Assembly: GCA_005774595.1 (NCBI GenBank)
Contig: VAUM01000057.1
Span: 1 to 8,704 of the forward strand
From: Actinomycetota bacterium
GTDB lineage: Bacteria; Actinomycetota; Coriobacteriia; Anaerosomatales; D1FN1-002
Direction: 5' to 3'
DNA: 8,704 nucleotides
Position numbers and translations under genes: made by a program. Under the pieces are notes generated by a model. The model was not told the origin of the DNA and did no database searches. It saw only the letters and a list, made by a program, of their open reading frames with translations. This document shows, in pieces, positions 1-6,306 of the stretch. Positions within the stretch are counted from its first letter, which is position 1. The number at the start of each line of letters is the position of its first letter.

Positions 1-1846
1 CGCGCGCGTAGATGCGGATGTCCTCGACCGAGGCGGCCAGGTCCTCGTCGGACATCGCCTCGAGATCGACGCCGGTCACGACGCGCTTGCCCTCGAGCAG
101 GCCGATCTCCGAGCCGATCGCCTCGGCGGTGAGCGCGTGGTCGCCGGTGATCATCGCGACCTCGATGCCCGCCGCGTGGCACTCGGCGAGCGCTGCCGTC
201 ACCTCGGGCCGGGGCGGATCGAGCAGGGCGGTGATGCCGAGGTAGGTCATCTCGCGCTCGAGGCCTTCGCCCTCGGAGGGCTCGTCGGCTGCGAGTGCGC
301 GCATCGCCACCGCGAGCGTGCGGTGGCCCCCCGAGGCGAGCGCCGCGTTCAGGTCGTGGAGCCGCGCGTGCAGCTCGGCGGTGAGCGGCACGGTCTCGCC
401 GCGCAGGCGCGCGTGCGTGCACAGCGCGAGGACCACGTCGGCGCCGCCCTTGAGGTAGGCCACGCGCCCGGCGCCCGTGTCGTGCACGGTGGTCATGCGC
501 TTGCGCTCCGAGTCGAACGGGACCTCGCCGATGCGCCGAGGCCGGACGTCGTCGGGCGCGAGGCGGGTGGCGACCTCGATGAGCGCGGTCTCGGTGGGAT
601 CGCCCACGAGCGTGCCGGTCGCGTCGAACCGCGCGTCGTTGCACGACGCCGCCGCCTCGAGCAACAGTCGCAGGTCGTCCGCGAGCGGCTCGGCACCCTC
701 GGCCTGCATGGCGAAGTCGGGGAGCACCTCGACGGCGTCCTCGCCGACGACCAGCCGGCGGACGCGCATGCGGTTGAGCGTGATGGTGCCGGTCTTGTCC
801 GAGCAGATGAACGTCGTGCCGCCGAGCGTCTCGACGGAGTGGAGCCGCCGCACGACCGCGTTGTGCGAGGCCATGCGCCGCACGCCGAGCGACAGCGCCA
901 TCGTCACGACCGCCGGCAGCCCCTCCGGGATGGCGGCGACCGCGAGCGACAGCGCGATGAGCGCCGCGCCCGCGAGGCCCGACCCGATGGGCTCGCCAGA
1001 GCCGAGCGCCCGCCACGTCATCACGGCGAACACGGCCGCCGCGACCCCGAGCACGCCGATGGCGATGCGCTTGCCGGTGACCTGCAGCTCGCGCTGGAGC
1101 GGCGTCTTCTCCTCGGGTTGGCTGGCGAGCAGGTCGGCGATGTGCCCGACCTCGGTGTCCTGCCCGGTGGCGGTGACGAGCATGCGCCCTCGGCCGACGG
1201 CGATCGCCGTGCTCGCGAAGACCATCGAACGGCGGTCGCCGAGCGCGGAGTCGCGCTCGGCTGTGTGGGACGCGTCCTTGCGTGCGGGCTTGCTCTCGCC
1301 GGTGAGCGCGGCTTCGTCGGCACGCAGCGCGGCGGCCTCGACGAGGCGGCCGTCGGCCGGGACCTTGTCGCCGGCCTCGAGCAGCACGATGTCGCCGGGG
1401 ACGAGTTCCGCGGCCGCGACCTCGCGCTCCGCGCCGTCGCGCACGACGGTCGCCGCGGGTGCCGACATCTCCTTGAGCGCGGCGAGCGCCTTCTCGGCGC
1501 GGTACTCCTGCACGAAACCGAGGATGCCGTTGAGCAGCAGGATCGCAAGGATGGCGACGGACTCGGCGACCTCGCCCTCGAACGCCGAGATGACCACGGC
1601 GACCATGAGCACCCAGATCATGAAGTCCTCGAACTGGGCGAGGAACATCCGCCAGGCCGGGCGGCGGTCCTCGGTGGCCAGCGCGTTCGGTCCGGCCTGC
1701 TCAAGGCGGCGAGCAGCCTCGTCGGCCGTCAGGCCGGACGCCGCGTCGCTGCCGAGCGCCGTGAGGGCCTCGTCGGCTCCGTGCATGTGCCACTCGCCCC
1801 GCGTGATCCGCGGTGTGCCGCCGGCCATCGCGCCGTCTGCGCCCAT
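1..1846 (-). CDS. Type II cation P-type ATPase, probable Mn2+ (Mn2+/Ca2+) exporter; 3' end cut by window edge
   Basis: This is an ATP-driven cation pump of the inner membrane; 615 residues are visible of about 880-910 usual for the family. In order: a cation-ATPase N-terminal domain (about 20-75), TM1-TM2 (about 76-112), the actuator domain with LTGES (181-185), TM3-TM4 (about 260-320) with PEGLPAVVT (307-315) as in Ca2+-type pumps, and the phosphorylation motif SDKTGT with acceptor Asp350. The nucleotide-binding domain has FDSERKRM (444-451) and KGGAD (466-470, a variant of KGAPE); then come DPPRPE (543-548) and MITGDH (565-570). The window ends before the TGDGVND hinge and TM5-TM10, so the ion-site residues of TM5-TM6 cannot be read. 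The ATG at 1846 is chosen because GGAG lies 7 bases upstream; an ATG at 1828 is the alternative. The yybP-ykoY leader points to Mn2+, because this riboswitch class is known to control Mn2+ exporters, including P-type ATPases. Family call is firm; Mn2+ substrate is inferred from regulation. Confidence 0.93.
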   Translation of the reverse strand, partial: MGADGAMAGGTPRITRGEWHMHGADEALTALGSDAASGLTADEAARRLEQAGPNALATEDRRPAWRMFLAQFEDFMIWVLMVAVVISAFEGEVAESVAILAILLLNGILGFVQEYRAEKALAALKEMSAPAATVVRDGAEREVAAAELVPGDIVLLEAGDKVPADGRLVEAAALRADEAALTGESKPARKDASHTAERDSALGDRRSMVFASTAIAVGRGRMLVTATGQDTEVGHIADLLASQPEEKTPLQRELQVTGKRIAIGVLGVAAAVFAVMTWRALGSGEPIGSGLAGAALIALSLAVAAIPEGLPAVVTMALSLGVRRMASHNAVVRRLHSVETLGGTTFICSDKTGTITLNRMRVRRLVVGEDAVEVLPDFAMQAEGAEPLADDLRLLLEAAASCNDARFDATGTLVGDPTETALIEVATRLAPDDVRPRRIGEVPFDSERKRMTTVHDTGAGRVAYLKGGADVVLALCTHARLRGETVPLTAELHARLHDLNAALASGGHRTLAVAMRALAADEPSEGEGLEREMTYLGITALLDPPRPEVTAALAECHAAGIEVAMITGDHALTAEAIGSEIGLLEGKRVVTGVDLEAMSDEDLAASVEDIRIYAR

Positions 1847-1871
1847 GTCCCGTCTCCGTATCGTCCGCCAA

Positions 1872-1928
1872 CGAGAAAGACCCCCGGCCCCGGCGCACCG
1901 GATCGCGGTCGCCCGAGCCGAAGGTCTC
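1872..1928 (-). terminator. Riboswitch expression platform: intrinsic terminator exclusive with aptamer P1
   Basis: Reading the minus strand, bases 1928-1910 pair with 1877-1895: eighteen base pairs including a few G-U wobbles, one G/G mismatch (1914/1891) and a 14-base loop. A short U-rich run (UUUCU) follows at 1878-1874. The 5' arm contains all of 1924-1917, which is also the 3' strand of riboswitch helix P1, so the two folds cannot coexist. Ligand binding that stabilises P1 should block this hairpin and allow read-through into the ATPase. The U-tract is interrupted by C, which lowers termination confidence slightly. Confidence 0.72.
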
Positions 1929-2027
1929 GCGGTCACAGTGAGGTGCTGTGCTGGCAGGGCCGGGGCTTCGTCGCCCGTGATGACGGCCTGCCTCCCGGCT
2001 CAAGGCCGGGCGCTACTCCCCTTCGGC
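1917..2027 (-). promoter_or_regulatory. yybP-ykoY manganese riboswitch aptamer
   Basis: A 111-base element in the ATPase leader matches the yybP-ykoY class. P1 is eight perfect pairs (2027-2020 with 1924-1917). It is followed by the conserved GGGGAGUAGC segment (2021-2012), which forms the first metal-site strand. P2 is CCCGGC/GCCGGG (2010-2005 with 1999-1994). P3 is GGCAGG/CCUGCC (1992-1987 with 1958-1953) and encloses the conserved CCGUCAUCACGG (1986-1975), the second metal-site loop. A small CACAG/CUGUG hairpin (1950-1946 with 1938-1934) precedes the class-defining GCGAGACCUU (1930-1921). The family is known to bind Mn2+ between the two conserved loops and to activate Mn2+ export genes. 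The match was made by eye to the remembered consensus, but sequence motifs and all helices agree. Confidence 0.9.
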
Positions 2028-2032
2028 GAGCG

Positions 2033-2061
2033 ACAGTAGCACCGCGCCGCCGCCGAGGCAA
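2033..2061 (-). promoter_or_regulatory. Probable sigma-A-type promoter of the riboswitch-ATPase transcript
   Basis: On the minus strand a TTGCCT -35 box (2061-2056) and a TACTGT -10 box (2038-2033) are separated by exactly 17 bases. The predicted transcription start, six to seven bases downstream of the -10, falls at 2026-2027, which is the first base of riboswitch helix P1. That coincidence supports the assignment more than the box scores alone. Confidence 0.6.
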
Positions 2062-2075
2062 CGGGTGCCTCGGCG
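2051..2075. repeat. Perfect 10-bp inverted repeat over the ATPase -35 box (possible operator)
   Basis: CGCCGAGGCA and TGCCTCGGCG flank the 5-base centre ACGGG. The palindrome includes the -35 hexamer of the minus-strand promoter. It lies between divergent genes, where a terminator is not expected, so a regulator binding site is the more natural reading. It does not resemble the AT-rich DtxR/MntR operator consensus. No T-run follows on either strand. Confidence 0.5.
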
Positions 2076-2091
2076 CGGTGCCTCGGCGCGG
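2064..2091. repeat. 13-bp direct repeat, two copies
   Basis: GGTGCCTCGGCGC occurs at 2064-2076 and again at 2077-2089, with two further matching bases. The first copy carries the right arm of the inverted repeat at 2051-2075, so the left arm could pair with either copy. It may be a duplicated half-site or simple slippage. Confidence 0.55.
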
Positions 2092-2128
2092 GCGATGTGG
2101 CGCCAGCCTCGGTGTGTTCCGCTCGTGA

Positions 2129-2157
2129 CGGCGCTCACGGCGGCGCTCACGGCGGCG
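2129..2157. repeat. 12-bp tandem repeat, two copies plus a partial third
   Basis: CGGCGCTCACGG is repeated head to tail at 2129-2140 and 2141-2152, and CGGCG starts a third unit. It lies upstream of the -10 box of the plus-strand gene at 2228. No function is evident. Confidence 0.5.
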
Positions 2158-2180
2158 TGTCGCCCGCGGGCGTCACGGTG

Positions 2181-2221
2181 TATGCTGTCACGCGTTGTTC
2201 AGGCGAGTCTGAAGCGGAAGG
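2181..2221 (+). promoter_or_regulatory. Probable -10 box and ribosome binding site for the NTF2-like gene
   Basis: TATGCT at 2181-2186 is a good -10 candidate, giving a start near 2193 and a leader of about 35 bases. No convincing -35 box is seen at the right distance. GGAAGG at 2216-2221 is the ribosome binding site, six bases before the ATG at 2228, and it fixes the start codon. Confidence 0.45.
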
Positions 2222-2227
2222 ATCGAC

Positions 2228-2767
2228 ATGGGCGAGAACAAGAACATGGTGTACATCCTCGGCGGCGTGATCGCCGTCCTGCTCGTGGTCGTCGGCTTCA
2301 TCGTGTACCGCAACTTCACCGCGATACCCGACGTCAGCGATACCGCCGGCCAGACGACCGGCCAGACGACCGGCGGCACGACGACCCCTGCCGACGGGAC
2401 CGCGTCGCCGAGCAGCGAGTTCGATCCCAAGACCGCCACCAAGCTGACCGGCGCGGACGCCGAGGCGCACGTGAAGGCGTACCACGACGCCGTGGTCGCG
2501 AAGGACTGGGTCGCCGCCTACAAGCTGCTGCCGCTCACGGGCAAGGGGAGCCAGCAGTACTACGGGGACCTCGCGGGCTTCAGCAAGACGATGGAAGGCT
2601 ACGGCGTGACCTCGTACCAGCTGAGCAAGCCGGTCGAGCAGGGCGACACCGTCTCGGTCGACGCGAAGTCCATGATGCCGATGATGCCGCAGGGCCTGAC
2701 GTACACGTGGACCTTCAAGAAGGTCGACGGCGTCTGGTACCTGGAGAGCCGCAAGAGCGCGATGTAG
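2228..2767 (+). CDS. Membrane-anchored protein with NTF2-like extracellular domain, function unknown
   Basis: The 179-residue protein has a short N-terminus and one hydrophobic segment (about 8-28) followed by VYR, typical of an uncleaved anchor with the C-terminus outside. A Thr/Gly/Pro/Ser-rich linker (about 35-68) leads to a compact domain (about 76-179). That domain begins with an amphipathic helix (AEAHVKAYHDAVVAKDWVAA), continues with a YYGDLAGF segment, and ends in beta strands closing with TYTWTFKKVDGVWYLES. This layout, with a terminal G-V-W-Y-L strand, is characteristic of NTF2-like/DUF4878-type domains that commonly sit outside actinobacterial and Firmicutes membranes; no catalytic residue can be assigned. 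No lipobox cysteine is present. The gene is monocistronic, divergent from the ATPase and followed by a GC hairpin. Any functional link to metal export is unproven; only the shared intergenic region suggests it. The fold call is by pattern. Confidence 0.8.
   Translation: MGENKNMVYILGGVIAVLLVVVGFIVYRNFTAIPDVSDTAGQTTGQTTGGTTTPADGTASPSSEFDPKTATKLTGADAEAHVKAYHDAVVAKDWVAAYKLLPLTGKGSQQYYGDLAGFSKTMEGYGVTSYQLSKPVEQGDTVSVDAKSMMPMMPQGLTYTWTFKKVDGVWYLESRKSAM
2347..2382 (+). repeat. 12-bp tandem repeat in the linker of the NTF2-like protein
   Basis: CGGCCAGACGAC occurs at 2347-2358 and 2359-2370, and a diverged third copy, CGGCGGCACGAC, follows. It encodes the GQTTGQTTGGTT linker. The unit length is a multiple of three, so copy-number change would lengthen or shorten the linker without breaking the frame. 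Confidence 0.65.
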
Positions 2768-2790
2768 CACTCGCGCGCACGCGTGACGAG

Positions 2791-2821
2791 GCGGGGCGTC
2801 CCGGGCGACGGGGCGCCCCGC
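2791..2821 (+). terminator. GC-rich hairpin after the NTF2-like gene
   Basis: GCGGGGCG (2791-2798) pairs perfectly with CGCCCCGC (2814-2821), and CGA/TCG can extend the stem past one bulged base. It begins 23 bases after the TAG stop. No T-run follows, so it is a terminator candidate of the U-poor kind seen in high-GC genomes. Confidence 0.45.
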
Positions 2822-2874
2822 TCGCGTTCCGGCCGGGACGCGGCGCCCCGCCCCGCCTCCGTGTCCGCGACCCG

Positions 2875-2883
2875 TGCTAGGCT
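2875..2883 (+). promoter_or_regulatory. Extended -10 promoter giving a leaderless dinG mRNA
   Basis: TGC-TAGGCT (TGn at 2875-2877, hexamer at 2878-2883) ends seven bases before the ATG at 2891, so transcription would start at or within a base of the start codon. No Shine-Dalgarno sequence is visible at proper spacing, which agrees with leaderless translation, common in Actinomycetota. No -35 match is seen, as expected for an extended -10 promoter. Confidence 0.55.
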
Positions 2884-2890
2884 CGGCACC

Positions 2891-5821
2891 ATGCTCCCGA
2901 AGTCACTCGAGCTGATGCTCGCACCCGGTACGGACCCTGAGGTCGCCGCCTCGTACGCGCGCCTAGCCGGGCGCGCCCGGGACGCGGAGTTCGGCTTCGA
3001 GGACGAGGTCGCGTTCGTCGACATCGAGACCACCGGGTTCGACCTCGAGCGGGACTCGATCATCGAGGTCGCCGCAGTCATCGCACGCGGGCCGCAGGTC
3101 GTCGCGAGGTACGGCTCGTTCGTCGACCCGGGCCGGAAGCTGCCGGTCGAGATCGTGAAGCTCACGGGCATCACGGACGCGGCGCTGGCGGGCGCTCCGC
3201 CCGTCGAGCGTGTGGTGATCGAGCTTGCGGAGTTCCTCGGCGGCCGCGACATCGTGGCGCACCACGCCTCGTTCGACCGCACCTTCCTCGAGGCGGCCGG
3301 CCTGCGCGCGCGCGGCGCGTGGCTCGACTCGCTCGAGGTCGCGCGCATCGCGCTGCCGCGGCTCGAGTCGCACCGCCTGATCGACATCGCCGCGGCGTTC
3401 GACCTGCCCGCGTCCACACACCGCGCCACCGACGACGTCGAGGCGCTCGCCGCCGCGTGGCGCGTCATGCTCTGCGGCCTCGATGCTCTGCCCGAGGGCG
3501 TGCTGCAGCGCATCGCCGAGCTGTCACCGTCGACGCTGTGGGCCTTGCGTCCGCTCATCGCGCGCATGGCGGCGGCCAGGCCCGCGCCGCCCGTGGACCT
3601 GAAGAAGCTGCGCCGGCACCTGACGCGCCTCGACTCGAAGCTGCCGATGTGCGACGCCGACGACGTCGCGCTGGTCTCGCCCGAGCCCGCCGAGGTCTCA
3701 GCGGCGTTCACGGACGAGGGTGCAGCGGGCCGCATGTACCCCGGCTACGAGCGCCGTGACGAGCAGGAGCGCATGTCGCTCGCGGTCAGCGAGGCGTTCG
3801 CGACGCGCACCCACCTCGCGATCGAGGCGGGCACGGGCGTGGGCAAGTCGGTGGCGTACCTGTTGCCGTCGGCGCTGTTCGCGACTCGCAACAGCGTGAC
3901 GGTCGGCGTCGCTACGAAGACGAACGCGCTGACCGACCAGCTCATGCACTCGGAACTGCCCGCGCTCGACGAGGCGCTCGGCGGCGGGCTGCGCTACGTG
4001 GCCCTGAAGGGCTACGAGAACTACGCGTGCCTGCGCAAGCTCGATCGCGCGAGCGAGTCGCTCGACGGGGCCGACGCCGAGACCGTCGGCGTACTGGCGG
4101 CGCTCATCGCGTGGGTGGCGCAGAGCCCGTGGGGCGACCTCGACGCCGTGAACCTGCACTGGCGCCGTGACGTCCGCCAGACGGTCGCGTGCGCCGTGGC
4201 CGACTGCACGAAGCAGCGCTGCCGCTTCTACCCCAACCACTGCTACCTGCACGGGGCGCGGCGCCGGGCCGAGCACGCGCACGTGGTGGTGACCAACCAC
4301 GCGCTGCTGTTCAGGGGGATGGCGGCGTCGGGCGGCGTGCTCCCGCCGATCCGCCACTGGGTGGTCGACGAGGCGCACGGCGCCGAGGCCGAGGCGCGCC
4401 GGCAGCTGTCGCTCGAGGCCTCGCACTCGGAGCTTCGCGCCGCGCTCGGCTCGCTGCACGCGAAGGGCAAGGGCGGCCTGCTCGACCTGCTCCGCAAGCG
4501 CGCCACCAAGGCGATGCCCGATGCCGCGGGCACGGTACTGTCGGCGGTCGAGGACATGCGCTCGACGGTCGAGACCGCCGCGACGCTCACCGACACGCTG
4601 TTCGAGTTCGTCAAGGACCTGTCGGCGGTGGCCGAGCGCGGCAGCGGGTACGACCGCGTCGAGATGCGCGTCACGCGACCGCTGCGCGACACGGGGGCGT
4701 GGGGTCACGTCGCCAACGTCGGCCGCTCGCTGGCACGCAAGCTCGAGCACCTGGTGGAGCGCGGCCGCGCGGTCACGATCACGCTCGAGGAGCACGACGC
4801 GCCCGGCATGGCCGAGGTCAAGGCGGACCTCGCCGGCCTGCTCACGCGCATCGCCGACCAGCTCGAAGGGCTCGTCGCGGTGGTGGACGGCACCGACGAC
4901 GACTTCGTGTACGCCGCAGCGCTCGACCGCAGGCCCGACGTGCGCGCCGAGCGGCTCTCGGCGCTGCTGCTCGACGTGGGTCGCACGCTGGCCACGGGCT
5001 TCTATCCCGAGACGCACTCGGTCGTCTTCTGCTCCGCGACGATCACCGCGGGAGCCGACGGCTTCGCGCACTTCGCGCACTCGGTCGGGCTCGACCGGCT
5101 GCCGGAAGGGTCGTGGCGAGGGGTGCGCCTCGAGTCGAGCTACGACTTCGAGCGGCAGATGTCGGTGTTCGTGGCGTCCGACGTGGGGACGCCCAGCTCG
5201 CGCGGGTACCTCGACGACCTCGAGCGCCTGCTCGAGGGCGTGCACGCGGCGATGGGCGGGTCGGTGCTGACGCTGTTCACCAACCGTCGCGACATGGAGA
5301 CGCTCTACGACCGGCTCGAGCCGCGGCTCGAGAGCGCCGGCGTGCCCCTGTCGGTGCAGAGTCGCGGCTCCTCGCGCAAGCGCATACGCGACGAGTTCCT
5401 CGCGCACGAGGCACTCTCGCTGTTCGCCACGAAGTCGTTCTGGGAGGGATTCGACGCGAAGGGCGACACGCTGCGCTGCGTCATCGTGCCGAAGCTGCCG
5501 TTCGGGCAGGTGAACGACCCTCTGCTCGAGGAGCGCAAGGAGCGTGACGGCGCGTGGTGGGCGCACTACTACCTGCCCGAGGCGATCCTCGAGCTCAAGC
5601 AGGCGGCCGGCCGTCTCATCCGCAGCAAGACCGACGAGGGCTGTCTCGTGCTCGCGGACTCGAGGCTCGTCGGCGGCGAGAAGCGCTACGGCCCGGAGTT
5701 CCTCGCGGCACTCCCGGTGCGCGACGTCGAGGTGCTGCCCATCGAGCGCATCGTGGAGGAGATCGAGAGGCGGTACGGGCGGCCCGTGGAGCGCCCTGCG
5801 GAGGACGCCACGCCGTTCTGA
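2891..5821 (+). CDS. dinG: DinG-family protein: DnaQ-like 3'-5' exonuclease fused to XPD/DinG helicase
   Basis: The 976-residue protein joins two modules. The N-terminal DEDDh exonuclease (about 38-195) has VDIETTG with Asp44 and Glu46, HHASFDRTF with Asp129, and HRATDDVEAL with His177 and Asp182, so the catalytic set is complete. The SF2 helicase core follows: Walker A GTGVGKS (314-320), DEAH (493-496), SAT (715-717), a motif-IV-like LFTNRRDME (795-803), SFWEGFD (849-855) and QAAGRLIR (904-911). Cys380, Cys434, Cys439, Cys444 and Cys451 lie between Walker A and DEAH, where XPD/DinG helicases hold a [4Fe-4S] cluster; the Firmicutes DnaQ-DinG homologue in Bacillus subtilis is reported to lack the cluster and act as an exonuclease. 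The expected role is DNA repair, replication or recombination-intermediate processing in the cytoplasm. ATG 2891 is preferred over an upstream in-frame ATG at 2783, because the extra 36 residues are low-complexity and would include the terminator hairpin. It converges on the tfoX-like gene 24 bases downstream. Confidence 0.93.
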   Translation: MLPKSLELMLAPGTDPEVAASYARLAGRARDAEFGFEDEVAFVDIETTGFDLERDSIIEVAAVIARGPQVVARYGSFVDPGRKLPVEIVKLTGITDAALAGAPPVERVVIELAEFLGGRDIVAHHASFDRTFLEAAGLRARGAWLDSLEVARIALPRLESHRLIDIAAAFDLPASTHRATDDVEALAAAWRVMLCGLDALPEGVLQRIAELSPSTLWALRPLIARMAAARPAPPVDLKKLRRHLTRLDSKLPMCDADDVALVSPEPAEVSAAFTDEGAAGRMYPGYERRDEQERMSLAVSEAFATRTHLAIEAGTGVGKSVAYLLPSALFATRNSVTVGVATKTNALTDQLMHSELPALDEALGGGLRYVALKGYENYACLRKLDRASESLDGADAETVGVLAALIAWVAQSPWGDLDAVNLHWRRDVRQTVACAVADCTKQRCRFYPNHCYLHGARRRAEHAHVVVTNHALLFRGMAASGGVLPPIRHWVVDEAHGAEAEARRQLSLEASHSELRAALGSLHAKGKGGLLDLLRKRATKAMPDAAGTVLSAVEDMRSTVETAATLTDTLFEFVKDLSAVAERGSGYDRVEMRVTRPLRDTGAWGHVANVGRSLARKLEHLVERGRAVTITLEEHDAPGMAEVKADLAGLLTRIADQLEGLVAVVDGTDDDFVYAAALDRRPDVRAERLSALLLDVGRTLATGFYPETHSVVFCSATITAGADGFAHFAHSVGLDRLPEGSWRGVRLESSYDFERQMSVFVASDVGTPSSRGYLDDLERLLEGVHAAMGGSVLTLFTNRRDMETLYDRLEPRLESAGVPLSVQSRGSSRKRIRDEFLAHEALSLFATKSFWEGFDAKGDTLRCVIVPKLPFGQVNDPLLEERKERDGAWWAHYYLPEAILELKQAAGRLIRSKTDEGCLVLADSRLVGGEKRYGPEFLAALPVRDVEVLPIERIVEEIERRYGRPVERPAEDATPF

Positions 5822-5845
5822 GCGCGGGTAGGCAGGCCGCGCGCG

Positions 5846-6172
5846 CTACTTCGGCGGCAGCGACTCGGCGTGGGTGCGTGCCGCGAGCAGCCACTCGAGC
5901 AGCGAGGCGCCGTCCGCGACGCCGGCCGGCTCGACCATCACCCAGCCGCGCATCGGGCGTCCGGTGACGTCGAAGGGGACCACGTTCGGGCGGGCGAGCG
6001 CTGCGGCGCCGTCCTCCGGTGAGAGCCTCACGATCAGCGAGTCGTGCCACACGCCGGTCATCAGGTTGCCCGCGAGCAGGTAGCCCGTGCCACCGAACAT
6101 CTTCTTGCGGGTCGCCCCCCACGGCGTCACCACGTCGGAGATGCGTGCGTCGAGCGTCTCGTCGTACGGCAT
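5846..6172 (-). CDS. TfoX N-terminal domain (TfoX/Sxy family) protein
   Basis: The 108-residue protein consists of a TfoX_N domain alone: an N-terminal helix, the family signature KKMFGGTGYLLAGN (about 23-36), then GVWHDSLIVRLSPED, and a GRPMRGWVMV strand (about 71-80). Sxy/TfoX of Enterobacteria and Vibrio is about twice as long, with an extra C-terminal domain, and activates competence genes with CRP. Single-domain members are widespread in Actinomycetota and have no established function, so competence control should not be assumed. The start at 6172 is supported by a near-perfect AGGAGG six bases upstream. Its stop is 24 bases from that of dinG. The junction has a short AGCGCG/CGCGCT inverted repeat (5821-5847) that might serve as a weak shared terminator. 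An AT-rich palindrome sits 61-79 bases upstream of the start. Confidence 0.9.
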   Translation of the reverse strand: MPYDETLDARISDVVTPWGATRKKMFGGTGYLLAGNLMTGVWHDSLIVRLSPEDGAAALARPNVVPFDVTGRPMRGWVMVEPAGVADGASLLEWLLAARTHAESLPPK

Positions 6173-6232
6173 GCGCGCCTCCTCGTCCCAAGCCGCCCCC
6201 GTCTCGGCTCATGCCCGAGAATGCGGCCGCGC

Positions 6233-6251
6233 TCATCTAGAAGCTAGATGA
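6233..6251. repeat. Perfect 8-bp AT-rich palindrome upstream of the tfoX-like gene (possible operator)
   Basis: TCATCTAG and CTAGATGA flank AAG. The half-sites are conspicuously AT-rich against the surrounding sequence. The 3-base loop and absence of a T-run argue against an intrinsic terminator. The site lies between the mop stop and the tfoX-like start on the same strand, at a distance suited to a regulator of the tfoX-like gene. Confidence 0.45.
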
Positions 6252-6273
6252 AGGACCTGCTCGCAGGCTAGCG

Positions 6274-6306
6274 AGGCCGACGCCCGGGCTTCGTCGCGCT
6301 CGGCCT
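6274..6306 (-). terminator. Hairpin overlapping the mop stop codon
   Basis: On the minus strand AGGCCGA (6306-6300) pairs perfectly with TCGGCCT (6280-6274) around a 19-base GC-rich loop. A second small hairpin, CTCGC/GCGAG, lies at 6260-6275. There is no U-run, so termination is uncertain; read-through from mop into the tfoX-like gene is possible. Confidence 0.3.

Noticed and set aside
2051..2075. Inverted repeat read as an intrinsic terminator
   Set aside because: It sits in a divergent promoter region with no gene ending into it, has no T-run on either strand, and covers a -35 box; an operator is a better reading.
137..2128. Long plus-strand reading frames (up to 663 codons) opposite the ATPase
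   Set aside because: They are Arg/Gly/Ser/His-rich with no family features, lie antisense to a fully motif-bearing ATPase, and arise from its GC-biased codons. They also run through the riboswitch.
2783..2890. N-terminal extension of dinG from the ATG at 2783
   Set aside because: The 36 extra residues are low-complexity Arg/Pro/Ser, overlap the terminator hairpin at 2791-2821, and there is a leaderless promoter ending just before 2891.
3698..5566. A 622-codon minus-strand reading frame opposite dinG
   Set aside because: Composition is Arg/His/Val/Glu-biased without domain features, and it is antisense to conserved helicase motifs. It is a codon-bias shadow.
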